NCBI GenBank assembly: GCA_964609675.1
Contig: CAZSRX010000029.1
Span: 1-57,941 of the forward strand
DNA: 57,941 nucleotides
Origin: CAZSRX01 sp964609675 [NCBI: uncultured Bacteroidota bacterium]
Lineage (GTDB): Bacteria > CLD3 > SB21
Direction of reading: 5' to 3'
The position numbers and the translations under genes are program-made. The notes under the pieces were generated by a model that was given only the letters and a program-made list of their open reading frames with translations, was not told the DNA's origin and did not search any database. Of this stretch, positions 1-8,328 are shown one piece after another. Positions within the stretch are counted from its first letter, which is position 1. Every line of letters begins with the position of its first letter.

Positions 1-1
1 C

Positions 2-34
2 GATGAAGATGCTGCTGCTGAAGTAAAGGAATAA
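2..34 (+). CDS. C-terminal end of an upstream gene (partial)
   Basis: The first bases read in frame as a short acidic, alanine-rich tail (DEDAAAEVKE) followed by a TAA stop, and a GC-rich hairpin follows it. Such a tail is common at the ends of ribosomal and other abundant proteins, but ten codons cannot identify the gene. The only evidence that this is coding is the open frame running off the window edge and the hairpin placed just after the stop. Confidence 0.35.
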   Translation, partial: DEDAAAEVKE

Positions 35-42
35 GAATAAAG

Positions 43-70
43 CGGGCGTCGGGGACACTCAAGACGCCCG
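43..70 (+). terminator. Hairpin after the partial gene
   Basis: A perfect 8-bp inverted repeat (CGGGCGTC / GACGCCCG) encloses a 12-nt loop. No T-run follows, so it may be a weak terminator or an RNA-stabilising hairpin. Confidence 0.45.
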
Positions 71-123
71 GTGCTCATAAAGAAAAGCAAATATTTAAAT
101 AATAAAAAGTCGGAAATAAAGCC

Positions 124-693
124 ATGAAGAAATTAATGATGTTACTCGGAATAGCCGGATGGGTGTTCTATGCCGGTTGCGGGGATGAGGATCCTCTGGA
201 TGCGGCGTGGACTAAGTTTGAGAACGCAAAGAAAACCAACGATTATTCGGAGGCGTATACGGCCTTCCTGGACCTGGTGGATAGTAAAGGCTCGCCTGCG
301 ATTGAGGGGCTCGGATGGACGGTGCTGCGGATGGACTCGATGGATGCCGCCAACCGTTATTTCACCCAGATCGCTGCAGACTCCATGAAGGACGCCTATG
401 CCGGCTGGCTGTTTGCCCAATGGGCGCTGGGCCAGTATGCGGCTTGTTGCGGTAAGGGTGATTTCGTGCTGCGCAAGGAACCGCGGTATGTCTTCGAGCA
501 TGACCGTACGGTCACCGACGAAGATATCAAACTGCACCAGGCGTATGCTTACTTTCATACCGGCAATTACAGCCAGTGTATCGTTAAAATTCAGGCGCTG
601 GATCCGTCGTACCTACCACCGGCGCTGAGCGATCCGCAGTTGGAAGAGAAACTGCTGATGAAATTAGAAAGTCTGAGAAGCACGGCAGGATAA
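124..693 (+). CDS. Small lipoprotein with TPR-like repeats, unknown role
   Basis: 189 residues. The N-terminus is a lipoprotein signal: a basic start, a hydrophobic stretch and a cysteine at residue 19 in the context FYAGC, so the mature protein is expected to be lipid-anchored in the envelope. The rest is helical and rich in Ala, Tyr and aromatic residues in spacing like tetratricopeptide repeats (for instance around YSEAYTAFLDLV and YAYFHTGNYSQCI), which suggests protein binding. No catalytic motif is seen. It stands alone: a hairpin precedes it and a strong terminator follows. The start ATG has only a weak upstream purine stretch, as is common in FCB bacteria. The lipoprotein call is solid; the function is unknown. 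Confidence 0.75.
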   Translation: MKKLMMLLGIAGWVFYAGCGDEDPLDAAWTKFENAKKTNDYSEAYTAFLDLVDSKGSPAIEGLGWTVLRMDSMDAANRYFTQIAADSMKDAYAGWLFAQWALGQYAACCGKGDFVLRKEPRYVFEHDRTVTDEDIKLHQAYAYFHTGNYSQCIVKIQALDPSYLPPALSDPQLEEKLLMKLESLRSTAG

Positions 694-717
694 TTACTTT
701 TTACGTTATTAAACAAG

Positions 718-750
718 AAAAAGGTTCATTCAAAGAGTGAACCTTTTTTG
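718..750 (+). terminator. Rho-independent terminator of the lipoprotein gene
   Basis: An 8-bp stem AAGGTTCA / TGAACCTT with a 9-nt loop is followed by a run of T, 25 bases after the stop codon. Confidence 0.85.
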
Positions 751-756
751 GCTTAA

Positions 757-891
757 AAATATTTTGGTGCCCAACAGGAAAAAATTATTTTAAATACCAC
801 CGGCGCCGACGGTATTCACGATTCCTATGCATGTGTGGCGCTGGGCGTAGGGGTCATTTCCGGTATCAAATTATTGTCTCAACCGAATTAG
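757..891 (+). pseudogene. Possible gene remnant without a start codon
   Basis: An open stretch of 44 codons between two stops (754-756 and 889-891) has coding-like composition (e.g. NTTGADGIHDSYACVALGVG) but no ATG, GTG or TTG near its beginning, and it sits directly after a terminator. It may be the end of a decayed gene. The family was not recognised, and chance cannot be excluded. Confidence 0.25.
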
Positions 892-905
892 AGGTGTTTA
901 TAGCG

Positions 906-1484
906 TTAACGATTTATCAATGTTAATCCGCTTTGATAGGCATCGCCTAATTTACGGCCGATTTTCCGGTATTCCCTTATTGTGGCGCAATATACCAGAG
1001 GATCCACTTTATCGATGTCCACCTGGGCGCGGTTTTCCGTGCTCATTTTATCCGTATCGATATGGGCTTCAATAATTTCGCCTACAAACATGACATGACT
1101 GCCGATTTCCAGTTCATGAATCACTTTGCATTCCATATTAAACGGACATTCTTTGATAATAGGCGTTTTGATAGCGATGCTGTTCAGCGGTGTTAGTTTT
1201 GTATCGGCGAATTTATTCGTTGTTCTGCCGCTGACGATACCGCAATAATCGGTTTCCCGAAACAAGGATGACGAAGGAATATTAACCGTAAATTCTTTGT
1301 GGCTCCTTATCAGTTGTAACGAGTGCCGCTCTTTATTTATGGATATCTGAATCGATGGCGGCGTGGAACTGACCATACCAATCCAGGCCACGGTGATGAT
1401 ATTAGGGTTCATCGACTCGCCGCAAACCACAAGAGCCGCCGGTACCGGGAAAAAAATGTCTTTATTTTTCAGTGGTGTTTTCAT
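906..1484 (-). CDS. Flavin reductase / flavoredoxin-like FMN-binding protein
   Basis: 192 residues, the usual size for the FMN-binding split-barrel flavin reductase family (DIM6/NTAB, flavoredoxin). Family signatures are visible: an N-terminal segment with conserved Pro and Val (PVPAALVVCG), the strand FTVNIPS, and the loop DYCGIVSGRTTNKF, which in flavoredoxins lies near the FMN phosphate. Members bind FMN and pass electrons from NAD(P)H, or act as small electron carriers in the cytoplasm. The gene lies alone on this strand next to the 120-residue unknown protein encoded just upstream (stop at 1526), so the two may be cotranscribed. Substrate and partner cannot be told from the sequence. Confidence 0.88.
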   Translation of the reverse strand: MKTPLKNKDIFFPVPAALVVCGESMNPNIITVAWIGMVSSTPPSIQISINKERHSLQLIRSHKEFTVNIPSSSLFRETDYCGIVSGRTTNKFADTKLTPLNSIAIKTPIIKECPFNMECKVIHELEIGSHVMFVGEIIEAHIDTDKMSTENRAQVDIDKVDPLVYCATIREYRKIGRKLGDAYQSGLTLINR

Positions 1485-1525
1485 GAGAAAAATTCCGGAT
1501 GCTGGAAAGTTGGAGATTCAAGCGA

Positions 1526-1888
1526 CTATAATTTAAAAAACAAAACCAGTTTAACAAATTTACTCGGTTCGCCGCCCGGTGTTATGGTGGCGTTATATGG
1601 TTTGAGCGCTTCCATGACCTGTTCGCTGACCGGCGGGAATTCCGTCCGGGATGAAAACGCCGTGAACGCCAGCATGTAACCCCCGCCTCCGGCGTTTAGT
1701 GTGATCTGCATCGGTTGGTCGGTCAGCGCGGTGATATAATTGATCGCGTAATTGATAACCTTGACCAGAGGCCTATAATCCTCGACCTCGACGCGGCAGT
1801 CAAATTCCAACGAGAGATTGGCGTTCATATTCTTTTTTTCCTTAATCATCATCACCAGTTCCCGTAAGTCAATCAGTTCTTTTTCCAT
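1526..1888 (-). CDS. Small protein of unknown function, weakly like a GHKL ATPase-fold domain
   Basis: 120 residues from the ATG at 1888. That start is preferred over one 16 codons upstream because a good ribosome-binding site (AAAAGGAAA) lies just before it. The region with repeated NYAINYI, a Gly-rich turn AGGGGYML and the strand KFVKLVLFF at the end recalls the fold of anti-sigma/histidine-kinase ATPase domains, but the nucleotide-binding N and G boxes are not clearly present. It precedes the flavin reductase gene by about 40 bases on the same strand. No family was recognised; the fold suggestion is inference only. Confidence 0.6.
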   Translation of the reverse strand: MEKELIDLRELVMMIKEKKNMNANLSLEFDCRVEVEDYRPLVKVINYAINYITALTDQPMQITLNAGGGGYMLAFTAFSSRTEFPPVSEQVMEALKPYNATITPGGEPSKFVKLVLFFKL

Positions 1889-1936
1889 AAGAGGTTTCCT
1901 TTTAAAGTGAGCGCGTAGTTTTCTTGAAGGTAACAA

Positions 1937-2210
1937 AAATAATTAAAGAAAGCAGTAAAAAGAGATTTTTTATTAAAAACATCAAGAAGTTAAAAATTAT
2001 AGAACAAAATTAAATTACATTGCAAAGTTCATTGCGCTTAATTAATTTCATTCCGAGTTTTAAGCATTGAAAAAAAGGACTTTTACGACGCCATACCGTT
2101 CTCGTATAGACCGATTTCTGCGAATTCTGCGGAACGATTATCCGTCTGTATGCGGATAAGCTCAATCATTTCACAGAAAAAATCATTGTGAAGAAATATA
2201 CTGCTCATTA
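1937..2210. other. Intergenic region with coding-like fragments
   Basis: No complete gene is seen. From about 2053 to 2213 on the + strand two frames look partly coding: one runs to the TAA at 2157, and another ends in a TGA at 2213 after residues such as YADKLNHFTEKII. This could be a decayed gene or chance. The first 100 bases are AT-rich and hold no clear signal. Confidence 0.25.
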
Positions 2211-2660
2211 TTGGAGTTGAATCAGGCGTTGCGAAAACAAACCGGCCGCATATATTTCTGGAAATACAAGACCGACGGATGGATTGGCAGTGAATGGCAT
2301 CTGTCAGCGGATGATAATGGATTTAACTATCTCATGCATGTATTCGAAAGGATGTCCTGTTCAGAGACTGGCATTGAACAGGATGTAGTTATCACGCCTG
2401 TTACGCAACGGATCTTAGCCATTCCTGAATACGATTCACCGGTCAAAAATGTTCCGCGTCTGGTGTTGAAATTTCACCCTTTTGATTCAAATTATTATGA
2501 CTGGTCAATTAAAGATAATAAATCCTGTCTTGAAATATCATTTGGCCGAGCCATACTTGAACAGTGGCGGCAAATATTGAATTTTGGAGATGCTCGTAAC
2601 ACCGATGAAAACATTATCGGACTTAATGAGGAGCATAGCATATTGGTCTGGAAGAATTAA
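2211..2660 (+). CDS. Hypothetical protein, 149 residues
   Basis: The frame is open from 2160 and has no ATG near its beginning. TTG codons at 2211, 2217 or 2229 could start it; the one at 2229 lies 12 bases after a GGAG motif. The protein is soluble-looking, rich in Trp, Tyr and acidic residues, with no signal peptide, membrane segment or known motif. Base composition is more AT-rich than the neighbouring DUF3857 genes, which together with decayed sequence on its left suggests accessory DNA. No family was recognised. It could be truncated at its N-terminus. Confidence 0.5.
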   Translation: MELNQALRKQTGRIYFWKYKTDGWIGSEWHLSADDNGFNYLMHVFERMSCSETGIEQDVVITPVTQRILAIPEYDSPVKNVPRLVLKFHPFDSNYYDWSIKDNKSCLEISFGRAILEQWRQILNFGDARNTDENIIGLNEEHSILVWKN

Positions 2661-2827
2661 TTTGCACTGGGGTAAATTTAAAGAATCCATTTTTGTTTTG
2701 TGAACTATCGGTTTTTGGTTTTAGCGAAGTATTCATAATAACAGAAAACCATTGCTTATTAAGGGTGTAATAAATATCATATACGTTGTGTTTTAATAAT
2801 AAAAAATTAAATGAAAAGTTCTCATCT

Positions 2828-4876
2828 ATGAAAACCAAAACGTTGCTGCTCTTTCTGATTATTACTGTGTCTTCGCTGAACGGTATCCACGCACAGGATG
2901 AGACGTTCAGTCTTTTAAAGGTCATTACCGATAAGGAGTATCCCCGAGCCGATGTTGTGGTGGTTTATGACAGCACCATGACGGATGTGCAGGAGACCGG
3001 TTTGAGTTATGTCCGCCTGCATAAACTTACAAAAGTCATGACCGCCGCCGGGGCCGAGGAGAATAAGGTTGTAAAATTCGATTATGATCCGCTGTCTGCG
3101 TATGTCAAAGTCCTTTCCGCGGCGATATACCGGAGCAACGGAACGGTGGAGTTGCTGGATAGCGCCCGCATTATCGACATACCTGCCCCGGCGCGGGCTA
3201 TATACTGGGGTGCGCGGCAAGTAGCCGTGAACTTCGGGCGCCTCGAACCCGGCGACGCCGTGGAAACGGTGGTATTCCGGAAAGGATTTACCTATGCGCT
3301 TTTGCAGCGACCTGATGAAGACGATAAATTTATCCCGCCGATGAAAGGCCATTTCTACGATATCGTGGAGTTCTGGAGCGCCGTGCCCGTAAAAGAAAAA
3401 GTCTATCATCTGACCCTACCCGCGACGATGGATCTGCAGTACGAATTTTACAACGGTGCCGCCACCTCATTCCTGCATTATGTGACTAATGAGAAGCAGG
3501 AAGCGGTCTATGTGGAACCGACAAGAACGCTCAAGGCATCCAAAGCGCCGGTAAAAAATTACATCCATTCCAAAGGCAAGAAGATTTACCAGTGGCGTTG
3601 CGCCAACATTAAACCTTTCCGGCGCGAGCGCAATATGGTGGCTCTTTCCGACGTAGCGCCGAAACTGCTGTTGTCCACAACGAAAACCTGGTACGAAAAA
3701 GCGGTGTGGTTTTACAAGGTCAATGAAGATTTCGGAAGTTTTGAATACGATGAGGCGATCAAAAAGAAAACCGATGAACTGCTGAAAGGCGTTACCGACG
3801 AGATGGAGCAAATCGCGATCCTTACGCACTGGGTCGCCGAGGAGATCCGTTATTCCGGCATTTCGATGGGCGAAGGGGAGGGTTACACGCTGCATAAAGG
3901 GACGATGACCTTCACCGATCGCTGCGGCGTCTGCAAGGACAAGGCGGGCATGCTGATCACGATGCTGCGGGCGGCCGGCTACGAAGCCTATGCGGCGATG
4001 ACTATGGCGGGCTCGCGTATCGATCGGATTCCTGCCGATCAGTTCAATCACAGCGTGACGGTCGTGAAACTGAAAAGCGGAGAATGGATGTTGCTTGATC
4101 CGACCTGGGTACCCGGCGTGCGCGAGCTATGGTCCAGCGCGGAACAGCAACAGGGATTCCTGATGGGCATTCCCGGCGGTTCCGACCTGATGTACACACC
4201 GGTATCGCCCGCCCAAAATCATTACTGGAAACTTTACGCGGAATCGGCAATCGATGACAACGGCCAACTCACCTCGACTCTGACTCTGGAAGCGGAAGGC
4301 CAATCCGATGCGGGCATACGGCGTGTTTTCGGACGATCCTTTTTGAGCGGTCATGAGGATTATTTTACTTCGCTCATCACAGCCGTTTATCCGAACGCGG
4401 CAATATCCGAATATTCCTATACCAATCCTTATGATCTCTCAAAACCAATGAAAATGATTATGAAGATTGCCGTACCCGGTTTTGCGGCCATTTCAGGGAA
4501 GCGAATGATTGTTAAGCCGGTCGCCGCTTTGAATCCCTTTAATGACTTTGTTAATGCGTCGGAATTATATATCGATACAGCCTTAACCGAACGCCAGTAC
4601 GGCTTTGTGACGCGTTGTTCGAAATGGGTCGAAATCAAGGAAAATATCCGCCTGCCTGATAATTATAAACTCGAATGGGCGCCGTCTTTTACGCCGTTCG
4701 AATCCGAAGCGGCGGCCTTTGACGCGCAATATTCGGTTAATGACCGGACTCTGACATTGACCGCCAGGCATCGTATGCATAAACGCATTTACGAACCCGA
4801 AGAATGGAATGATTTCCGGAAAGCCCTTCTGGCGCGGTTCCAATTAATCCACTCGAACATTATACTGCAAAAGTAG
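2828..4876 (+). CDS. Secreted DUF3857 / transglutaminase-like protein (active-site triad intact)
   Basis: 682 residues from the ATG at 2828, chosen because it places a classic signal peptide (MKTKTLLLFLIITVSS...IHAQ) at the N-terminus; an upstream ATG at 2786 would bury it. The first part matches the DUF3857 domain, the middle the transglutaminase-like cysteine-protease fold, and the end is a beta-rich DUF3858-like region. The triad is visible: Cys369 in RCGVCKDKAG, His408 in QFNHSV and Asp424 in LLDPTW. Such proteins are common in Bacteroidota-like genomes and are thought to act on peptides or cell-wall material in the periplasm; substrates are mostly unknown. A related gene starts 11 bases after the stop, so the two are surely one operon. 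Confidence 0.9.
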   Translation: MKTKTLLLFLIITVSSLNGIHAQDETFSLLKVITDKEYPRADVVVVYDSTMTDVQETGLSYVRLHKLTKVMTAAGAEENKVVKFDYDPLSAYVKVLSAAIYRSNGTVELLDSARIIDIPAPARAIYWGARQVAVNFGRLEPGDAVETVVFRKGFTYALLQRPDEDDKFIPPMKGHFYDIVEFWSAVPVKEKVYHLTLPATMDLQYEFYNGAATSFLHYVTNEKQEAVYVEPTRTLKASKAPVKNYIHSKGKKIYQWRCANIKPFRRERNMVALSDVAPKLLLSTTKTWYEKAVWFYKVNEDFGSFEYDEAIKKKTDELLKGVTDEMEQIAILTHWVAEEIRYSGISMGEGEGYTLHKGTMTFTDRCGVCKDKAGMLITMLRAAGYEAYAAMTMAGSRIDRIPADQFNHSVTVVKLKSGEWMLLDPTWVPGVRELWSSAEQQQGFLMGIPGGSDLMYTPVSPAQNHYWKLYAESAIDDNGQLTSTLTLEAEGQSDAGIRRVFGRSFLSGHEDYFTSLITAVYPNAAISEYSYTNPYDLSKPMKMIMKIAVPGFAAISGKRMIVKPVAALNPFNDFVNASELYIDTALTERQYGFVTRCSKWVEIKENIRLPDNYKLEWAPSFTPFESEAAAFDAQYSVNDRTLTLTARHRMHKRIYEPEEWNDFRKALLARFQLIHSNIILQK

Positions 4877-4887
4877 GAACATCCGCT

Positions 4888-6705
4888 ATGATACGTTATT
4901 ATTTAATAGTTGCTTTATGGCTTGGTTTTGTCGTATCGGCTTATTCGCAGTCAGAATACGCCGAAGAGAGAGCTGATGCCGTCTATCAATCCGTTCTGCA
5001 TGAATATGTGATGAATGACGATCAATCCCTCACGTATAATTATGAACACCGTCTGCTGTTGAAAACCTCTTTCGCCTTTACGCGTCAATACGGGGAATCC
5101 TTCATTGTATATAATCCGCGCCAGCAGAAGCTTAAAATCCGCGAATCGGAGACGATTATGGCGGACGGCAAAAAAGTGCCCGCGCCGGTGAACGCTTTCA
5201 ACGAAGTCCTCCCGCAATTTGCCAACCAGGCCGCTCCGTACATGCATTTACGCGAAATGGTGGTGACGCACACCGGCATCGAAAAAAACGCATTGATACA
5301 CTTTGCATATACGCTGGATACCAAAAAAGGATATTATCCGGGACTGACCGGCAAGGTGATATTCGGCGACCGCAGTCCGATTAAGGAATTAACCGTTAAG
5401 GTTATCGTACCAAATGCCTACTCACTGAAGTACACGGTCATGAACGGCGATATAAAACCGTCGGTTCAGAAATCCGGCGGCAAAACCATTTACACATGGA
5501 TTATGAAGAATATACCGTTGGTCGAAAACGAGGCCGGCCAACCTGCTTTTGAAGAATTTATACCGACGCTATATTTCAGCACCTCCGACATCAAAACCAA
5601 CTACCGGCACATGATTCCGGATGAAAAAACAATCTATGCCATTCCCGATGTCCTGAAAGAACAAGTCAAAGCGCTGATTAAAGAAAAAACGGGGCTTAAC
5701 GATCAGCTGATTACCATTAAGGATTTCGTAGAAAAGACCGTTGGTACCATGCCGGCCGATCATTATTATCTGGGATACAAAGCCATGCCGGCGGCCACCA
5801 CGTTTAAAAATAATGTCGGGTCGCCTCTGGATAAAGCGGTTCTGCTGACGGCGATTTACCGGTCGCTGGGCATGGAAGCCTATCCCGTATTGGTCAGCGC
5901 TCATCAGAAAGCGGTGGATGATTTTTCCTATCTGGCGCAGTATAATTCCGTGATGGTCCGCGTGAAGGGCTATGACGGATACATCGATCCGTGCCACGCT
6001 CAGACCACGGGAATTCCGGCGGTTATTAACGGCCACACATACTGCATACTTAAGGATAAACCATCCGGCGGTGTTATCGCTTTCCGCGGTGAAAAGGAAA
6101 ATACCATATCTATGGACGCTCAGGTAACGGTTGATGCCCATATGAAATTATCCGGGAAGGCCGCCCTTACCATGGATGGCCTTTTAAAGTATGATATTAA
6201 TCCCGCCGGTATATCCACTTTGTTAAAAACGGCTTTGGCCTCAACCTGTATGGAAATGAAAATCGATGAGACGAAAGCGGTTATGGAAAAGGATAATCCG
6301 GGTCAGTGGACCGCCGCCGTCAGCGGTTCCGTCAAACAGGATGCTTCCGGAATGTTTATGCTGCTGGATCTACCCAAAGGCATCATGGAGCCATTTCATA
6401 TACCGTTGAATAGTACAACCCGTACCACGCCGATTCAGCTCGCGCACCCGGTTTCGGAACGCTATTCATGGATCATTCATTTGCCGGAAGGCTATGTCTG
6501 CCGACAATCGCCTGTGGATATCAATATTCAGAATGCCGTCGGCATGGTACAGATAAAAACCGTTTTTGAATCAGGGAAACTATTAATTACTCGAAAAACG
6601 ATTTTAAATAAAGATATTATTTCTGCTCAGGATTATGATAAACTGGCAGAAATTCTCCGCGCATGGCGGAATCCCCAGGCGCTGACTTTTTATTTGGAAA
6701 AGTAA
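4888..6705 (+). CDS. Secreted DUF3857 / transglutaminase-like protein, probably catalytically dead
   Basis: 605 residues with a signal peptide (hydrophobic segment ending in AYSQ). It has the same order as the preceding protein: DUF3857, then a transglutaminase-like fold, then a beta-rich tail. By aligning GSPLDKA with the GVCKDKA of the neighbour, the catalytic Cys is replaced by Pro313; by aligning QYNSVMV with FNHSVTV the His is replaced by Asn353. Only Asp367 (YIDPC) remains. The fold therefore seems kept without catalysis, which points to binding or to partnership with the active paralogue encoded 11 bases upstream. A good ribosome-binding site (AGTAGGAAC) precedes the ATG. The loss of residues is seen; the partner role is inferred. 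Confidence 0.87.
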   Translation: MIRYYLIVALWLGFVVSAYSQSEYAEERADAVYQSVLHEYVMNDDQSLTYNYEHRLLLKTSFAFTRQYGESFIVYNPRQQKLKIRESETIMADGKKVPAPVNAFNEVLPQFANQAAPYMHLREMVVTHTGIEKNALIHFAYTLDTKKGYYPGLTGKVIFGDRSPIKELTVKVIVPNAYSLKYTVMNGDIKPSVQKSGGKTIYTWIMKNIPLVENEAGQPAFEEFIPTLYFSTSDIKTNYRHMIPDEKTIYAIPDVLKEQVKALIKEKTGLNDQLITIKDFVEKTVGTMPADHYYLGYKAMPAATTFKNNVGSPLDKAVLLTAIYRSLGMEAYPVLVSAHQKAVDDFSYLAQYNSVMVRVKGYDGYIDPCHAQTTGIPAVINGHTYCILKDKPSGGVIAFRGEKENTISMDAQVTVDAHMKLSGKAALTMDGLLKYDINPAGISTLLKTALASTCMEMKIDETKAVMEKDNPGQWTAAVSGSVKQDASGMFMLLDLPKGIMEPFHIPLNSTTRTTPIQLAHPVSERYSWIIHLPEGYVCRQSPVDINIQNAVGMVQIKTVFESGKLLITRKTILNKDIISAQDYDKLAEILRAWRNPQALTFYLEK

Positions 6706-6718
6706 GGTTTCTGACCGA

Positions 6719-7297
6719 ATGGCTCAAAAGCAGCAGGCTCATCGGGTGTGCCCTTATTGGATGGGGTATTTTTTGATTAATCCGTTCCGGAAGTTCAGGC
6801 AGAATCCTGAAAAAATTCTTCAACCCCATATCGAAGCCGGCATGACGGTTCTCGAGATCGGGCCAGGCATGGGTTTTTTCAGTCTGACATTGGCCAGGCT
6901 TGTTGGAAATAACGGTAAATTGATTTGCGTGGATGTTCAGGAAAAAATGCTTACGGCACTCAAAAAACGTGCTGCAAAAAAGGATATGGAAAAACAGATT
7001 GAAACCCGGCTTGCAGACCGTCAATCACTTAACATCGGCGATTTGAAAGATCAGATCGATTGCGCCGTCGCTTTTTATGTGGTCCATGAAGTGCCGGATG
7101 TACCGGGATTATTTAAAGAAATTCATACAGTGCTTAAACCCGGCGCCAAACTGTTGATTGCGGAACCTAAAGGACATGTGTCCAAAAAAGATTTTGAGGC
7201 CTACGTTACTCTTGCTGTTCAGACGGGCTTTCAGAGACACGAAAACTTTTCTGTGGCGAACAGCCGGGGCATCGCATTCGTAAAACATCTGTTATAA
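6719..7297 (+). CDS. Class I SAM-dependent methyltransferase
   Basis: 192 residues. Motif I is clear (VLEIGPGMGFFSLTLA), followed by the acidic residue at the end of strand 2 (ICVDVQEKML), which binds the ribose of S-adenosylmethionine, and by the motif IV region (DCAVAFYVVHEVPD). This is the UbiE/Methyltransf_11 type of small cytoplasmic enzyme. The substrate cannot be deduced. It begins 13 bases after the DUF3857 gene and likely shares its transcript. The N-terminal segment is short and contains HRVCPYWMGYFLINPFR, a feature of a small group of stand-alone methyltransferases. It ends convergently with the porV-like gene. Confidence 0.88.
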   Translation: MAQKQQAHRVCPYWMGYFLINPFRKFRQNPEKILQPHIEAGMTVLEIGPGMGFFSLTLARLVGNNGKLICVDVQEKMLTALKKRAAKKDMEKQIETRLADRQSLNIGDLKDQIDCAVAFYVVHEVPDVPGLFKEIHTVLKPGAKLLIAEPKGHVSKKDFEAYVTLAVQTGFQRHENFSVANSRGIAFVKHLL

Positions 7298-7344
7298 CGG
7301 AATAGGATTCTAAACGCGCGGCATTTTCTTATTTTAATCGTTTA

Positions 7345-8286
7345 TTAAAACACAAACGATAATGCCATATCCTGCGAACCGAAAGCAATTCCGGAACGGC
7401 TGTCGTGTATGAACGCGTAATCGAGCCGGAATTGACGCTGTTTGATTTTAAACGGCACTGAAAATCCTGCGGTCAAGTCGCGTTCGTCAAGGCCGATGCG
7501 GAAGCGGAATTTGTCCATCACGTTGGTTTCGGCGCCGAAATGCAATTTGGTGGTTTGCGCCGAGTTTATTTCCGCATCCGAAGCGATGAGAATGCTTTTA
7601 AAAGTGGAGCCGGCGAGCGGTATTTCATACGCGGCGCCGAGCCGGGTAATCCGCGGGAGTTCGTCCTGGGTGGTCTGGTCGCCCTGACCGGTGGCGTTTC
7701 GGGAATATTTAAACTTCTGTCCGATTTCTTTAACAGCAAGCCCCAGCGTCAGATGCTCAATCGGTTTGGCCATGAAGCCGACATCCGCGCCGAACGAAGA
7801 GGCGGATACGTCATAGACTTTGGAATACAGTAACTTGGGACAGATACCGACCGCAAATTTAGAACCCAGGCGGAGCGCGAAGCCCAGAAACACCGCGTAC
7901 TGCGTATCCTCGATGTTTTCACCGGTGGTTTCGCCGTTACGCAGGCGCACGTCCGAATCCCGAAAACCGCTCTGGATGGCTCCAACCGTGAATCCGGCGT
8001 TGGGGGGGAGGGGACTGACATAACCGGCGTAACTGAACGTACGGTCAAACGACATCAGGCTGTAAGAAAGCGAGGCTTCCCGTTGTCCGAGAAATGCCAG
8101 GCCGGCGGGATTATAATACGCGGCGGAAGCGTTGTCGGCGATCGCCGTGTACGTGTCGCCCATACCCCGTGCTTTCGGCCCAAGCCCGATACGGAGAAAA
8201 GCTCCGGCCTGTCCCGCCGATTCACCGGCGTAAAGGAATCCGGATGTTACAAATATAAACATGATTAATTTGATAATGGTTTTCAT
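7345..8286 (-). CDS. PorV/PorQ family outer-membrane protein
   Basis: 313 residues with a signal peptide (MKTIIKLIMFIFVTSGFLYAG). The mature N-terminus carries the family signature AGAFLRIGLGPKARGMGD...NPAGLA, and the rest alternates like a transmembrane beta-barrel (FadL-like fold) ending in an aromatic residue (LSFVF). PorV and PorQ proteins are outer-membrane parts of the type IX secretion system, where PorV shuttles substrates to the attachment complex. Here the gene is the last of an operon with a lipoprotein and a secreted protein that has a sorting domain. This fits a role in exporting that partner, although many FCB genomes hold multiple paralogues with unproven jobs. Confidence 0.88.
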   Translation of the reverse strand: MKTIIKLIMFIFVTSGFLYAGESAGQAGAFLRIGLGPKARGMGDTYTAIADNASAAYYNPAGLAFLGQREASLSYSLMSFDRTFSYAGYVSPLPPNAGFTVGAIQSGFRDSDVRLRNGETTGENIEDTQYAVFLGFALRLGSKFAVGICPKLLYSKVYDVSASSFGADVGFMAKPIEHLTLGLAVKEIGQKFKYSRNATGQGDQTTQDELPRITRLGAAYEIPLAGSTFKSILIASDAEINSAQTTKLHFGAETNVMDKFRFRIGLDERDLTAGFSVPFKIKQRQFRLDYAFIHDSRSGIAFGSQDMALSFVF

Positions 8287-8328
8287 AGGATTTTGTATTT
8301 TGTTAACAAAAACTTTATTATGTAATTA

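Noticed and set aside
2623-2925. Minus-strand open frame of 100 codons
   Set aside because: It overlaps the end of the 149-residue gene and the signal peptide of the DUF3857 gene, and has no ribosome-binding site or motif.
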